Positions 36,222 through 44,398 of a stretch of DNA of 57,825 nt are shown in pieces. Where the stretch lies: assembly GCA_036273455.1 (NCBI GenBank), contig DASUHP010000076.1, positions 1 to 57,825 on the forward strand, read 5' to 3'. Each line of letters begins with the position of its first letter. Position 1 is the stretch's first letter. Source of the DNA: CAIYRG01 sp036273455 (GTDB taxonomy: Bacteria > Pseudomonadota > Alphaproteobacteria > Micropepsales > Micropepsaceae). The notes beneath the pieces were generated by a model. The model was not told where the DNA came from, searched no databases, and worked only from the letters and a program-made list of their open reading frames with translations. Position numbers and translations under genes: made by a program.

Positions 36222-37058
36222 ATGCGCGTGATTCATTGGCTTGCTGCAGCTGCCTTGACGCTTGGATTTCCGGTGGTAACGGCCCCGCTCCATGCGGCGC
36301 CTGCCGCCGGTAGCGTTCCGGATTTTTCCGGCATTACGATGGGCTGGCTTGCCATGGGGACCGATTTCAAAGCTGTCCCGGGAGGACCGCAACCGGTGAC
36401 GGACGATCCTGCCCATCCGCATGTCGGCAATGGCCAGGGCAAGCAGTCCACCTTCCGGTTCGCTGACACGAACAATCCCAATCTCACCGATTTCGCAAAA
36501 GCAGGCCTGAAACAGACAAATGACGATGTGCTTCGCGGCAAGGCGGTGTTTTCCCGCGAAGCGCGCTGCTGGCCCACCGGCGTACCGACCTATGATCTCA
36601 ACCAGGCGCAGCCGGTTTATTTCGTGCAGACGCCGAAAGAGGTGGTGATGATCTGGCAGATGGATCATCAGGTGCGGCACATCTATCTTGATGTCCCCCA
36701 TTCACAGAATCCGAAGCCGTCCTGGTACGGAGAATCCGTCGGCCATTATGAAGGCGACACGCTGGTGGTGGACACCATCGGCCAGAACACGAATACCTAT
36801 GTCGACAATTACCGGACGCCGCACAGCGAAAAACTGCACGTCAGCGAGCGTTTTCATCTGACGAATGGCGGCAAGAACCTGCGCGCCGACATCGTGGTGG
36901 ACGATCCGGCCACATACAAACAGCCTCTCAAAATGTTTCAGACGTGGCGGCAGGTCGCGCAGGGGCCAATGACCGAGTCATCCTGCGCCGAAAGCGGCCC
37001 GGGCTTTTTCGACTTCAACGTTGAACCGATACCGACCGCGACAAAGGCCGACTTCTGA
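36222..37058 (+). CDS. Secreted GHYEGD-family protein 9
   Basis: 278 residues, from the ATG at 36222. Signal peptide (WLAAAALTLGFPVVTAPLHA). PDFSGITMGWLAMGTDF, Cys116 (ARCWPTGVP), WQMDHQVRHIYLDVPHSQ, core GESVGHYEGDTLVVDTIG, IGQNTNTYVDNYRTPHSE, LHVSERF, Cys255 (SSCAES), tail KADF. Sister of copy 8, 13 bases away, so it looks like a recent tandem duplicate with divergence. Confidence 0.87.
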   Translation: MRVIHWLAAAALTLGFPVVTAPLHAAPAAGSVPDFSGITMGWLAMGTDFKAVPGGPQPVTDDPAHPHVGNGQGKQSTFRFADTNNPNLTDFAKAGLKQTNDDVLRGKAVFSREARCWPTGVPTYDLNQAQPVYFVQTPKEVVMIWQMDHQVRHIYLDVPHSQNPKPSWYGESVGHYEGDTLVVDTIGQNTNTYVDNYRTPHSEKLHVSERFHLTNGGKNLRADIVVDDPATYKQPLKMFQTWRQVAQGPMTESSCAESGPGFFDFNVEPIPTATKADF

Positions 37059-37075
37059 ACCGCGAGGAAAACGAA

Positions 37076-37912
37076 ATGCTGACGGTGGCGGCGCGCGCCG
37101 GGCTTGTATTCGGATTGTGTGCAGCGCCGCTGTTCGGCGCCGCCGCGCAGCCGAAGATTCCCGACTTCTCGGATAATGATCCGGCGGTGGGCTGGCTCGC
37201 CTCGGGAACCGAATTCATTGCGATGCCGTCCGGTCCCCACCCGGTCACGCCCGATCCGGCACATCCCTATGTGCGAAACGGCCGCGGGCGGCAGCCGACC
37301 TTGAGGGTCGCCGACCTCGACAATCCGATCCTGCAGCCCTGGGTCAAAGATGAGCTGCGCAAGGCGAACGAGCGCACGCTGTCCGGCAAAGGGGATAATT
37401 TTCCGCCCCAGGTACGCTGCTGGCCGCTCGGCGTTCCGGCATTCCTGCTCTATCCGGCACAACCGGTTTACATGGTGCAGACGCCGAAGGAAGTGCTGAT
37501 GACCTGGCAGTCAGATCATATGGTCCGGCATATCTATCTCACCGGCAAACATTCGGCCAATCCCAAACCGTCGTGGTTCGGCGAATCCATTGGCCATTAT
37601 GAGGGTGGCGATACGCTGGTGGTGGACACCATCGGACTGAACACGCGCACCTATGTGGACAATTACCGCACACCGCACACCGATCAGCTGCATGTGGTCG
37701 AGCGATTCAAACTGACAAATGCGGAAACCCGGATCGAGGTGACGGTGACGGTCGAGGACCCCGGCGCATTCACCATGCCGTGGTCCGCGCAGCAGACCTA
37801 TCGCCGGACCGAGATCGGCCCAATGGGGGAATCGACTTGCATCGAGGGCAACTTCAATTACTTCCATTTCGATCTCGACCAGTTGCCGACGGCCATGAAG
37901 GCGGATTTCTGA
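37076..37912 (+). CDS. Secreted GHYEGD-family protein 10
   Basis: 278 residues, start preceded by GAGGAAAACG. Signal peptide (GLVFGLCAAPLFGAAA). Cys115 (VRCWPLGVP), TPKEVLMTWQSDHMVRHIY, core GESIGHYEGGDTLVVDTIG with one extra Gly, NYRTPHTDQLHVVERF, Cys255 (STCIEGNFNY), tail KADF. A short hairpin (CCGAGCTG / CAGCTCGG, 37926-37947) occupies the 73-base gap to the next gene; without a T-run it is more likely an mRNA processing or stability element than a terminator. Confidence 0.87.
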   Translation: MLTVAARAGLVFGLCAAPLFGAAAQPKIPDFSDNDPAVGWLASGTEFIAMPSGPHPVTPDPAHPYVRNGRGRQPTLRVADLDNPILQPWVKDELRKANERTLSGKGDNFPPQVRCWPLGVPAFLLYPAQPVYMVQTPKEVLMTWQSDHMVRHIYLTGKHSANPKPSWFGESIGHYEGGDTLVVDTIGLNTRTYVDNYRTPHTDQLHVVERFKLTNAETRIEVTVTVEDPGAFTMPWSAQQTYRRTEIGPMGESTCIEGNFNYFHFDLDQLPTAMKADF

Positions 37913-37985
37913 GGCCGATTGCCGTCCGAGCTGTTGTTCCAGCTCGGCCAAACCTGCTTTAAACTGCCATCAAATCACTGGAGAA

Positions 37986-38840
37986 ATGACCGGCATGGGT
38001 TTGCGCAGGCGTTGCGGATTGGCGTTTGGATGCAGTGCGTTGGTGATCGCGGCGGGTGCCGCGGCGGCGGACAATCCGGAAACCAGCCAAATTCCCGATT
38101 TTCCCTCCTTTCAGGACGGTTGGCTGGCGATCAATTCAGATTTCACACCGGTGCCGGGTTCCGGACCGAAGCCGGTCACGTTCGATCCGAAATACCCTTT
38201 CCGCCGCAACGATGAACCGGGGCCTGCCACCTATCGCGTGGCCGATCTGAACAACCCCAACCTGATGCCGTGGGCGAAGGCCGAACTGAAGAAATACAAT
38301 GACCTGGTGTTTGCCGGTCAGCTTGGCACCACGCCGCGCTGGAGCTGCCTGCCGGGCGGCGTGCCGGGGTTTTCGCTGTTTGTGGTCGAGCCGGTTTACA
38401 TCGTGCAATCGCCCAAAGAGGTGTTGCTGATCTATTCCGGCAATCGTGAGATTCGCCATGTTTACCTGAATGTGCCGCACAGCCCGAACCCTCGGCCGTC
38501 ATGGTACGGAGAATCGGTCGGGCATTATGAGGGCGACGCGCTGGTTGTCGACACGATCGGCTTGTCGCCGAAGGCCGTGATCGACAATTACCACACGCCG
38601 CATACGGACAAACTGCATGTCATCGAGCGTTACCATCTGACCGGCGGCGGAAAGCAGCTTGAGGCCGATCTCTGGGTGGATGATCCCGGCACATTCTATC
38701 AGCCGTGGCAGGCGATGCAGCATTACACGAAGGTGCGCAATCGGCCGATGCTGGAAGAGAATTGTTCGGAAAACAACGACAACACGTTCAATCTGCCTGG
38801 CTGGATTGGGGCACCTTCCGCGAAGACATCCGACTTCTGA
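37986..38840 (+). CDS. Secreted GHYEGD-family protein 11
   Basis: 284 residues from 37986, or three fewer from the ATG at 37995; the GGAG site sits too close for the first and far for the second. Signal peptide (CGLAFGCSALVIAAGAAAA). Cys121 (WSCLPGGVP), SLFVVEPVYIVQSPKEVLL, core GESVGHYEGDALVVDTIG, NYHTPHTDKLHVIERY, Cys260 (NCSENND), tail TSDF. Shares FSLFVVEP and the YSG(N/D) segment with copy 13. Confidence 0.86.
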   Translation: MTGMGLRRRCGLAFGCSALVIAAGAAAADNPETSQIPDFPSFQDGWLAINSDFTPVPGSGPKPVTFDPKYPFRRNDEPGPATYRVADLNNPNLMPWAKAELKKYNDLVFAGQLGTTPRWSCLPGGVPGFSLFVVEPVYIVQSPKEVLLIYSGNREIRHVYLNVPHSPNPRPSWYGESVGHYEGDALVVDTIGLSPKAVIDNYHTPHTDKLHVIERYHLTGGGKQLEADLWVDDPGTFYQPWQAMQHYTKVRNRPMLEENCSENNDNTFNLPGWIGAPSAKTSDF

Positions 38841-38848
38841 GGAACATC

Positions 38849-39694
38849 ATGCGCTGCGCGCCTGTCTCGCTCTCCTTGTATGCGGTTGCAACACTTCTGG
38901 CAGTGACAGGCGCGGGAGATGCCGCCGGCGCGACGGACAGTACCGTTCCACCATTCGCGTTCATGAATGGCGGTTGGCAGGCGGTGGGCGTCGTCTTCCT
39001 GGCGCCGCCGTCGGGACCGGGACCGGTCATCGACATGCCGGGGAGGAAGCGCATCGGCAACAATCTGGATCTGGGCCAGCCGATCTTTGCCATGGCTGAT
39101 CTCGGCAATCCGATCCTGCAGCCCTGGGCGCGAGACGCGCTGAAGGCAGTCAACGATCATGTAGCGGCGGGCGGCGGCGGCTTCACGGCGCAGGCAAGCT
39201 GCAAGCTGGTCGGCGTTCCGGCATTCCTGCTGCATCCGGCACAGCCGATTTATTTCGTTCAGACGCCAAAAGAAGTGGTGATGATCTGGCCGCCCAATGC
39301 GGAATACCGTCACCTTTATCTGACGGAGAAACATTCGGCCGATCTCAAACCGTCATGGTTTGGCGAATCCATCGGCCATTACGAGAATGGCGACACTTTG
39401 GTGGTGGACACAATCGGGCTGAACGACAAGACCTATATCGATAATTTCCGCACACCTCACACCATACAGCTGCATGTCGTCGAAAGGTTCAGGATCAATC
39501 CTGACGGCAAGGGCCTGACGGTGGATGTCGCAGTCGACGATCCCGGCGCGTTCACCACGCCATGGCATGCAGTACAGCGCTATCGGCGCGTCGAACAGGG
39601 TCCAATGCGCGAGTCCTCCTGCGCGGAAGCGCCGGTCAATTATCTTCATTACGACATGGATCCAATCCCGCAGGCGGACCGGGCGGATTTCTGA
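38849..39694 (+). CDS. Secreted GHYEGD-family protein 12
   Basis: 281 residues from the ATG at 38849 (GAGGAACATC upstream); the open frame back to 38705 overlaps copy 11 and is rejected. Signal peptide (SLYAVATLLAVTGAGDAAG). The N-terminal half is the least typical: DMPGRKRIGNN replaces the DPAHP motif. Cys118 (ASCKLVGVP, lacking the CWP), core GESIGHYENGDTLVVDTIG, NFRTPHTIQLHVVERF, Cys258 (SCAEAPVNY), tail RADF. Confidence 0.86.
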   Translation: MRCAPVSLSLYAVATLLAVTGAGDAAGATDSTVPPFAFMNGGWQAVGVVFLAPPSGPGPVIDMPGRKRIGNNLDLGQPIFAMADLGNPILQPWARDALKAVNDHVAAGGGGFTAQASCKLVGVPAFLLHPAQPIYFVQTPKEVVMIWPPNAEYRHLYLTEKHSADLKPSWFGESIGHYENGDTLVVDTIGLNDKTYIDNFRTPHTIQLHVVERFRINPDGKGLTVDVAVDDPGAFTTPWHAVQRYRRVEQGPMRESSCAEAPVNYLHYDMDPIPQADRADF

Positions 39695-39706
39695 CGGAGA
39701 TCGGTG

Positions 39707-40534
39707 ATGCGTTTCGTCGCTTCGCATCGCATGGATGTCATTGCCGCCGTGGCCGCGCTCTGCGTCGCCAGTGCAATCCCGGTCTGTGCGCAAACCGTGG
39801 TCTCCAATCCCGATTTTCAGTCCGGGAATGCCGGCTGGGTGGTCATGAACCGTGACGGATTGGCCCCGCCAACATCAGGCTACGGCCCGACACGTGCGGA
39901 CCCGGCCCATCCCTATATTCCGAATTCGACATTCAGGATTGCGGACGTGACGAGTCCGAATCTGAAGCCCTGGGCCGCCGAAGCGATGCGAAAATCGAAC
40001 GATGAGGTTTTGGCGGGAAAATTCCCGTTTACCGCGCGGTCCAGCTGCATGCCCGCGGGCGTGCCGGGTTTCTCCTTGTTCGTCGTCGAGCCGGTTTTCT
40101 TCATGCAATCGCCGAAGGAAGTGCTGATGGTCTATTCTGGCGACCAGCAGGTGCGGCGGGTGTGGATGGATGTCCCGCACACAGCCAATCCGAAACCATC
40201 ATGGTACGGAGAATCCGTCGGGCATTATGAGGGCGACACGCTGGTGGTCGACACCATCGGCCTCAACACCCGCACTTTTCTGGATAATTACCGCACACCC
40301 CACTCAGAGAAGCTGCATGTCGTCGAGCGCTATCGGCTGACCAATGATGGGCGGGTGCTGGAAAACCTCATCCGTGTCGAGGACCCGGATACGTTCAATC
40401 AACCCTGGTCGGCGACGCAGCGCTATCGCAAGGTGCAAGACGGGCCGATGGACGAGCAGGTGTGCGCCGAAAACACCCGGGATGTGGGGTTGTTCGGTAA
40501 CAACATCCCGCAGGCAGCACAGCCCGACTTCTGA
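39707..40534 (+). CDS. Secreted GHYEGD-family protein 13
   Basis: 275 residues from the ATG at 39707 (GGAG seven bases upstream); an adjacent GTG at 39704 is possible. Signal peptide (MDVIAAVAALCVASAIPVCA). Cys114 (SSCMPAGVP), FSLFVVEPVFFMQSPKEVL, core GESVGHYEGDTLVVDTIG, NYRTPHSEKLHVVERY, Cys253 (VCAENTRD), tail QPDF. Last member of the array; its stop abuts the stop of the convergent MFS gene with no gap. It shares a 35-base identical run with copy 5. Confidence 0.87.
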   Translation: MRFVASHRMDVIAAVAALCVASAIPVCAQTVVSNPDFQSGNAGWVVMNRDGLAPPTSGYGPTRADPAHPYIPNSTFRIADVTSPNLKPWAAEAMRKSNDEVLAGKFPFTARSSCMPAGVPGFSLFVVEPVFFMQSPKEVLMVYSGDQQVRRVWMDVPHTANPKPSWYGESVGHYEGDTLVVDTIGLNTRTFLDNYRTPHSEKLHVVERYRLTNDGRVLENLIRVEDPDTFNQPWSATQRYRKVQDGPMDEQVCAENTRDVGLFGNNIPQAAQPDF

Positions 40535-41929
40535 TCAGGGGGCGATTTCTTCGAGGCGGCGGTTGCGGGTTTCGATGGCCTGCGACGCTGCCAGCGCGCC
40601 AATCAGCGCGATTGCCGCGAACATCATGAATACCGAGCCAATCCCGTAGGCCACGACCATGATGCCGACCACAGCCGGCCCTGCGGCCGAGGCGGCGCGC
40701 AACCAGGAAGTTGCCGCCGCAGTTCCCATGGCGCGCATGCGGGTGGGATAGATTTCCGGCGTGTAAAGATAGAGCACGGTATTGATCGTGCTCATCACGC
40801 CATAGCTGAGCGTCACCCCGACGATGACACGCGTCACCTCGCCGGTGCCGATTATACTGAGTACAGCCAGCGGAATGGCGCCAAGCAGAAAACAGGTGGT
40901 CATCCAGGCCCGGCGTCCGACGCGGTCGATCACAAATACGCACACCAGGAGAACCAGCACCTGCAACGCATTGGTCAGCAGGGCCGCATTCAACGAAGTC
41001 TTCAGCGGCAGGTGGTAAACGGTGTTGTACAACGTCGGCATCCAGTTGTTCAGGCCGTTGGTGACGCCATAGGCTGTCGCCCAGATCATCCACACAATCA
41101 GCGTCCGCGAGCGATACACCGGAGAAAACAGTTCGCTCCAGCGGCTCGAACGGCCGGCCCGCGCGACTTCGGCGGGCTGAGCGGCAACCGGATTCCGCTC
41201 GGGCGTACTGCTTTCAAGGCTGCCGATAATCGCTTCGGCTTCGGCGAGACGCCCCCGCCGTATCAGCCAGCGCGGAGATTCCGGCAGGCGCGACACGAGA
41301 AAAGTAATGATGACGCCGGGGACGGTGCCGATGATGAACAGGACATTCCAGCCATAGAGCGGCACAAGCTGGGCACCCATCACCGCGGCGGCGAGGAAGC
41401 CGATCGGAAAGATCAGCTGATACAGCATGAAAAACCGGCCGCGGCCGCGCGCCCGCGACAGTTCATTGATGTAGGTTGCCGCGACAGGCATCTCGCCGCC
41501 GACGCCAATCCCCTGCACCAGACGGCAGACGAACATCTGGGCGAAATTGCCGGTGAAGGCACAGGCGAGACTGACAACCGCCATGATCAATGTCGCGTAA
41601 GTCGCGCTCGGGATTCGGCCGAGTTTCTCGCCGAGCCAGCCGAAGATCAGCGCTCCGGCGAACTGGCCGATATAGCTGGCCGCCAGCAGATAGCCGACTT
41701 CGGCCGGAGTGAGGTGCCATAACCGCACCAGCACCGGTGTTGCGGAGGCAAGCGCCAGTGCGCTGAATGCGTCAAAAAATGTCGCGCTGCCCATGATGAC
41801 GCAGGGACGCACATGCCAGCGCGAGAACGGAACGGATTCGATGCGCGCGATGAGTTCGGCGGCTCGGGTCGAATCCACCGGCAGCGCCGGCTGGCCCGCA
41901 ACAGTTCCGGCCAGCGCCTCCACTGTCAT
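40535..41929 (-). CDS. MFS transporter (sugar/aromatic-acid:H+ symporter type)
   Basis: 464 residues with about twelve TM helices. Loop 2-3 motif GWLGEKLGR; RLVQGIGVGGEMPVA in TM4-5; central cytosolic PESPRWLIRRGR, all signs of the sugar-porter/aromatic acid (AAHS) lineage. A 50-residue N-terminal cytosolic extension precedes TM1. The start overlaps the stop of the hydrolase gene by four bases, so they are one operon. Substrate uptake of a small organic acid or sugar is inferred; the substrate is unknown. Confidence 0.9.
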   Translation of the reverse strand: MTVEALAGTVAGQPALPVDSTRAAELIARIESVPFSRWHVRPCVIMGSATFFDAFSALALASATPVLVRLWHLTPAEVGYLLAASYIGQFAGALIFGWLGEKLGRIPSATYATLIMAVVSLACAFTGNFAQMFVCRLVQGIGVGGEMPVAATYINELSRARGRGRFFMLYQLIFPIGFLAAAVMGAQLVPLYGWNVLFIIGTVPGVIITFLVSRLPESPRWLIRRGRLAEAEAIIGSLESSTPERNPVAAQPAEVARAGRSSRWSELFSPVYRSRTLIVWMIWATAYGVTNGLNNWMPTLYNTVYHLPLKTSLNAALLTNALQVLVLLVCVFVIDRVGRRAWMTTCFLLGAIPLAVLSIIGTGEVTRVIVGVTLSYGVMSTINTVLYLYTPEIYPTRMRAMGTAAATSWLRAASAAGPAVVGIMVVAYGIGSVFMMFAAIALIGALAASQAIETRNRRLEEIAP

Positions 41930-42762
41930 CCGAGCAATCCGGCGATGGTTTCGGCGATTTCATCCGGACACTGAATCGGCGTGAGATGCCGGCCACCGGC
42001 AATGACTCTCAACGTGGATTGCGGAATCGCCGTATGCAGCGCATTGGCCATCGCCACCGGTGTCGCGTAATCCTCTTCGCCGACCAGAATCGCAACCGGC
42101 ATGTGAAGCGACGGCAGGTAGTGCCGCAGATCGGCATCGCCGAGAAGCGCACAGGTGGCCGCATAACACTCAAAATCATTGGCAAGAAAAACTTCGGTCG
42201 CCCGCTGAACCGCCCGCGGGTTGGCGGTGACGAATTTTTCCGAGAACCAGCGTGTGACCTGAAAATCGATCAGTCCCTGCATGCCCTTGGCTTTTGCCGC
42301 TGCGGCGCGTTCACGGAACTGCTTTGGCGCGTCGGGCCCATACCAGGCGGTCGTGTCGATCAGAGTCAGGGCACGTACGCGGGACGTATGCATCCCGGCA
42401 AATGCCTGCGCGACGCAACCACCCATGGAACAGCCCGCAACCGTCGCGTCCTTCCAGTCGAGATGGCTAAAAAGCTGCGCAAGATCGCGGGCAAAAAGTT
42501 CTGCCGTGTAGGGCATATGCGGCCGCCCCGACCTCCCATGACCGCGGCAGTCACAGGTGACGATTTCGGCACGCGACGAAAGCCGTTCGACAACGCCATC
42601 CCAGATCGAGCGGTCAAGCGCCAGAGAGTGAATGAGCGCAAGTCTCGGTGCCGCCGGTCCAGACGGCTGGTGCAGCGTGTAAGAAATCACGCATCCGTCT
42701 GAAGTCGTGAAGCTGCCCTGTTGTGCCGCCATCGATGAGAAATCCTTCATGCACACCGTCAT
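41926..42762 (-). CDS. Alpha/beta hydrolase (PcaD-like)
   Basis: 278 residues from 42762; a start at the ATG 42730-42732 (MAAQQGSFTTSDG) is also plausible. Nucleophile elbow AGCSMGG, acid region VGEEDYATP, and His in GGRHLTP make the triad. Oxyanion-hole text LIHSLALDRSIWD. The DCRGHGRSGRP segment recalls 3-oxoadipate enol-lactonase, but many esterases and C-C hydrolases share it, so the substrate is open. Co-operonic with the MFS carrier; divergent from the sulfite dehydrogenase gene, with 116 bases between. Confidence 0.88.
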   Translation of the reverse strand: MTVCMKDFSSMAAQQGSFTTSDGCVISYTLHQPSGPAAPRLALIHSLALDRSIWDGVVERLSSRAEIVTCDCRGHGRSGRPHMPYTAELFARDLAQLFSHLDWKDATVAGCSMGGCVAQAFAGMHTSRVRALTLIDTTAWYGPDAPKQFRERAAAAKAKGMQGLIDFQVTRWFSEKFVTANPRAVQRATEVFLANDFECYAATCALLGDADLRHYLPSLHMPVAILVGEEDYATPVAMANALHTAIPQSTLRVIAGGRHLTPIQCPDEIAETIAGLLG

Positions 42763-42878
42763 ACTGGCTTAAATTCAATGGCTTGCCCACGCAACCTTTG
42801 ATGCTGCGGCCAGTTGCGCCTTGCGGCCCGCGACAGGACGTTTTACGTGGTTGTCTTGTAAATTTCTCTGGAGCGGAC

Positions 42879-44105
42879 ATGCTTCGTCGGCAATTTCTCC
42901 AGGCTCTCGGCAGCGCCGCAGCTTTCCCGGTTTTTGGGCCGTTGCGGGCCGAGGGCGCAGAAGCGGTAAACCTGACTTACGGTTTGCCTGCCGGCGCATA
43001 TGGCGTCGCGCAAATGGGCACCCTTCCCGGCAAGCGGCCATTGATCGAATGGACAGCGCGGCCGCCGAATTATGAGGCGCCCCTGTCGGCATTCGCGACG
43101 CCATTTACGCCGAATGACCTGTTCTTTGTGCGCTATCACCTGGCCGGAATTCCGCCGCAGATCGACGTGCAGCAATGGCAGATCGCGATTGGCGGCGGGG
43201 GCGTGGCGACTCCGCTGCAACTGGGCTTTCAGGATCTGCAACGCGGCTTTGAACAAGTCGAGGTGCCGGCGGTGTGCCAGTGTTCAGGCAGCCGCCGCGG
43301 CTTGTCGGATCCGCACGTTCCCGGCGTGCAATGGGGCGTCGGCGCCATGGGATGCGCCCGCTGGCGCGGCCCCAGAGTGAAGGACATCCTCGCCAAAGCG
43401 GGTATCAAGCCCGGCGCGGTCGAGGTCGTGTTCAATGGCGCAGACGGCCCGGTTCTGACAACCACCCCCGATTTCGTCAAAAGCCTGCCGATCGCCAAGG
43501 TGATGGACGAAAACACCATCGTCGCCCTGGAGATGAATGGGGAGCCCCTCCCCCACTTCAACGGTTACCCGGCGCGGCTGATCGTGCCCGGCTGGACCGG
43601 CACTTACTGGATGAAGCATCTGATCTCGATCGAACCGGTGATGAAGCCGTTCGATGGATTCTGGATGAAGGCCGCCTATCGTATTCCCACCGGAATGTTT
43701 CCGACGGTGCAGATTTTCGCCACGCAGCAAAACGAAATGACGACACCGATCACCGAGATGGTGGTGAATTCGCTGATCACCTTGCCCGCCGAAGGCGCGA
43801 GATTCCGGATCGGTGAGCCGGTGACGGTCACCGGCCTTGCGTGGGATGGCGGTTACGGCATCCGCTCCGTCGTGGTGTCCATCGACAATGGAGCGAGTTG
43901 GCGCGAGGCGATGCTGGGCGAGGATTCAGGGCGCTATGCCTTCCGCACCTGGGCCTATCGTTTCACCGCGGCCGGGCCAGCTTCGCAAACCATCCGCGCG
44001 AAGGCGACTAACCGGCTCGGCGAAAGCCAGGTCGAGACGCTGATCTTCAATGGCGCCGGGTACCATAATAATGTGGTCCGGCCGACCACAATCGTGATTG
44101 CGTGA
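42879..44105 (+). CDS. sorA: Sulfite dehydrogenase molybdenum subunit SorA
   Basis: 408 residues from the ATG at 42879 (GGAG five bases upstream); the open frame from 42723 is rejected. It begins LRRQFLQALGSAAAFPVFG, a twin-arginine signal, so it is exported folded with its cofactor. The sulfite-oxidase fold follows, with AVCQCSGSRRG carrying the Mo-coordinating Cys135, HVPGVQWGVGAMGCARWRG, then the dimerisation domain. SorA oxidises sulfite to sulfate, passing electrons to the SorB cytochrome encoded next. The reading frame overlaps sorB by four bases. Substrate could also be another oxo-compound in related enzymes. Confidence 0.88.
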   Translation: MLRRQFLQALGSAAAFPVFGPLRAEGAEAVNLTYGLPAGAYGVAQMGTLPGKRPLIEWTARPPNYEAPLSAFATPFTPNDLFFVRYHLAGIPPQIDVQQWQIAIGGGGVATPLQLGFQDLQRGFEQVEVPAVCQCSGSRRGLSDPHVPGVQWGVGAMGCARWRGPRVKDILAKAGIKPGAVEVVFNGADGPVLTTTPDFVKSLPIAKVMDENTIVALEMNGEPLPHFNGYPARLIVPGWTGTYWMKHLISIEPVMKPFDGFWMKAAYRIPTGMFPTVQIFATQQNEMTTPITEMVVNSLITLPAEGARFRIGEPVTVTGLAWDGGYGIRSVVVSIDNGASWREAMLGEDSGRYAFRTWAYRFTAAGPASQTIRAKATNRLGESQVETLIFNGAGYHNNVVRPTTIVIA

Positions 44106-44398
44106 ATGCGATGAAGAACCTCTGGACATTGATCCTTGTACTGGCGATTTCCGCACCGGCAGCTTTTGCCGCCGAGCGGGTCGTTGCGCTAAAGAATGCG
44201 CCAGGCAAAGACACGGTTGAAGCGATGTGCTCGGGTTGCCACAGCCTCGATTACATCCCTCTGAACTCGCCGTTTCTGGACCAGCAAGGCTGGACGGCAG
44301 AGGTCAACAAGATGATCAATGCCTATGGTGCGCCAATTCCGCAGGCGGATGCGGCGAAGGCAATCGCCTATCTCGCGGCGAATTACGGTAAGCCGTAA
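44102..44398 (+). CDS. sorB: Sulfite dehydrogenase cytochrome c subunit SorB
   Basis: 98 residues from the GTG that overlaps the SorA stop (GTGA); an ATG at 44111 also opens it. Signal peptide (ILVLAISAPAAFAA), then one heme-c motif CSGCH (Cys43, Cys46, His47) and a likely distal Met71 (NKMINAYGAP). Receives electrons from the molybdenum subunit in the periplasm. The 3' end overlaps the antisense membrane-protein gene by 16 bases. Confidence 0.87.
   Translation: MNAMKNLWTLILVLAISAPAAFAAERVVALKNAPGKDTVEAMCSGCHSLDYIPLNSPFLDQQGWTAEVNKMINAYGAPIPQADAAKAIAYLAANYGKP

Noticed and set aside
37926..37947. Hairpin between copies 10 and 11 taken as a terminator
   Set aside because: An eight-base stem with no T-run; more likely an RNA stability element.
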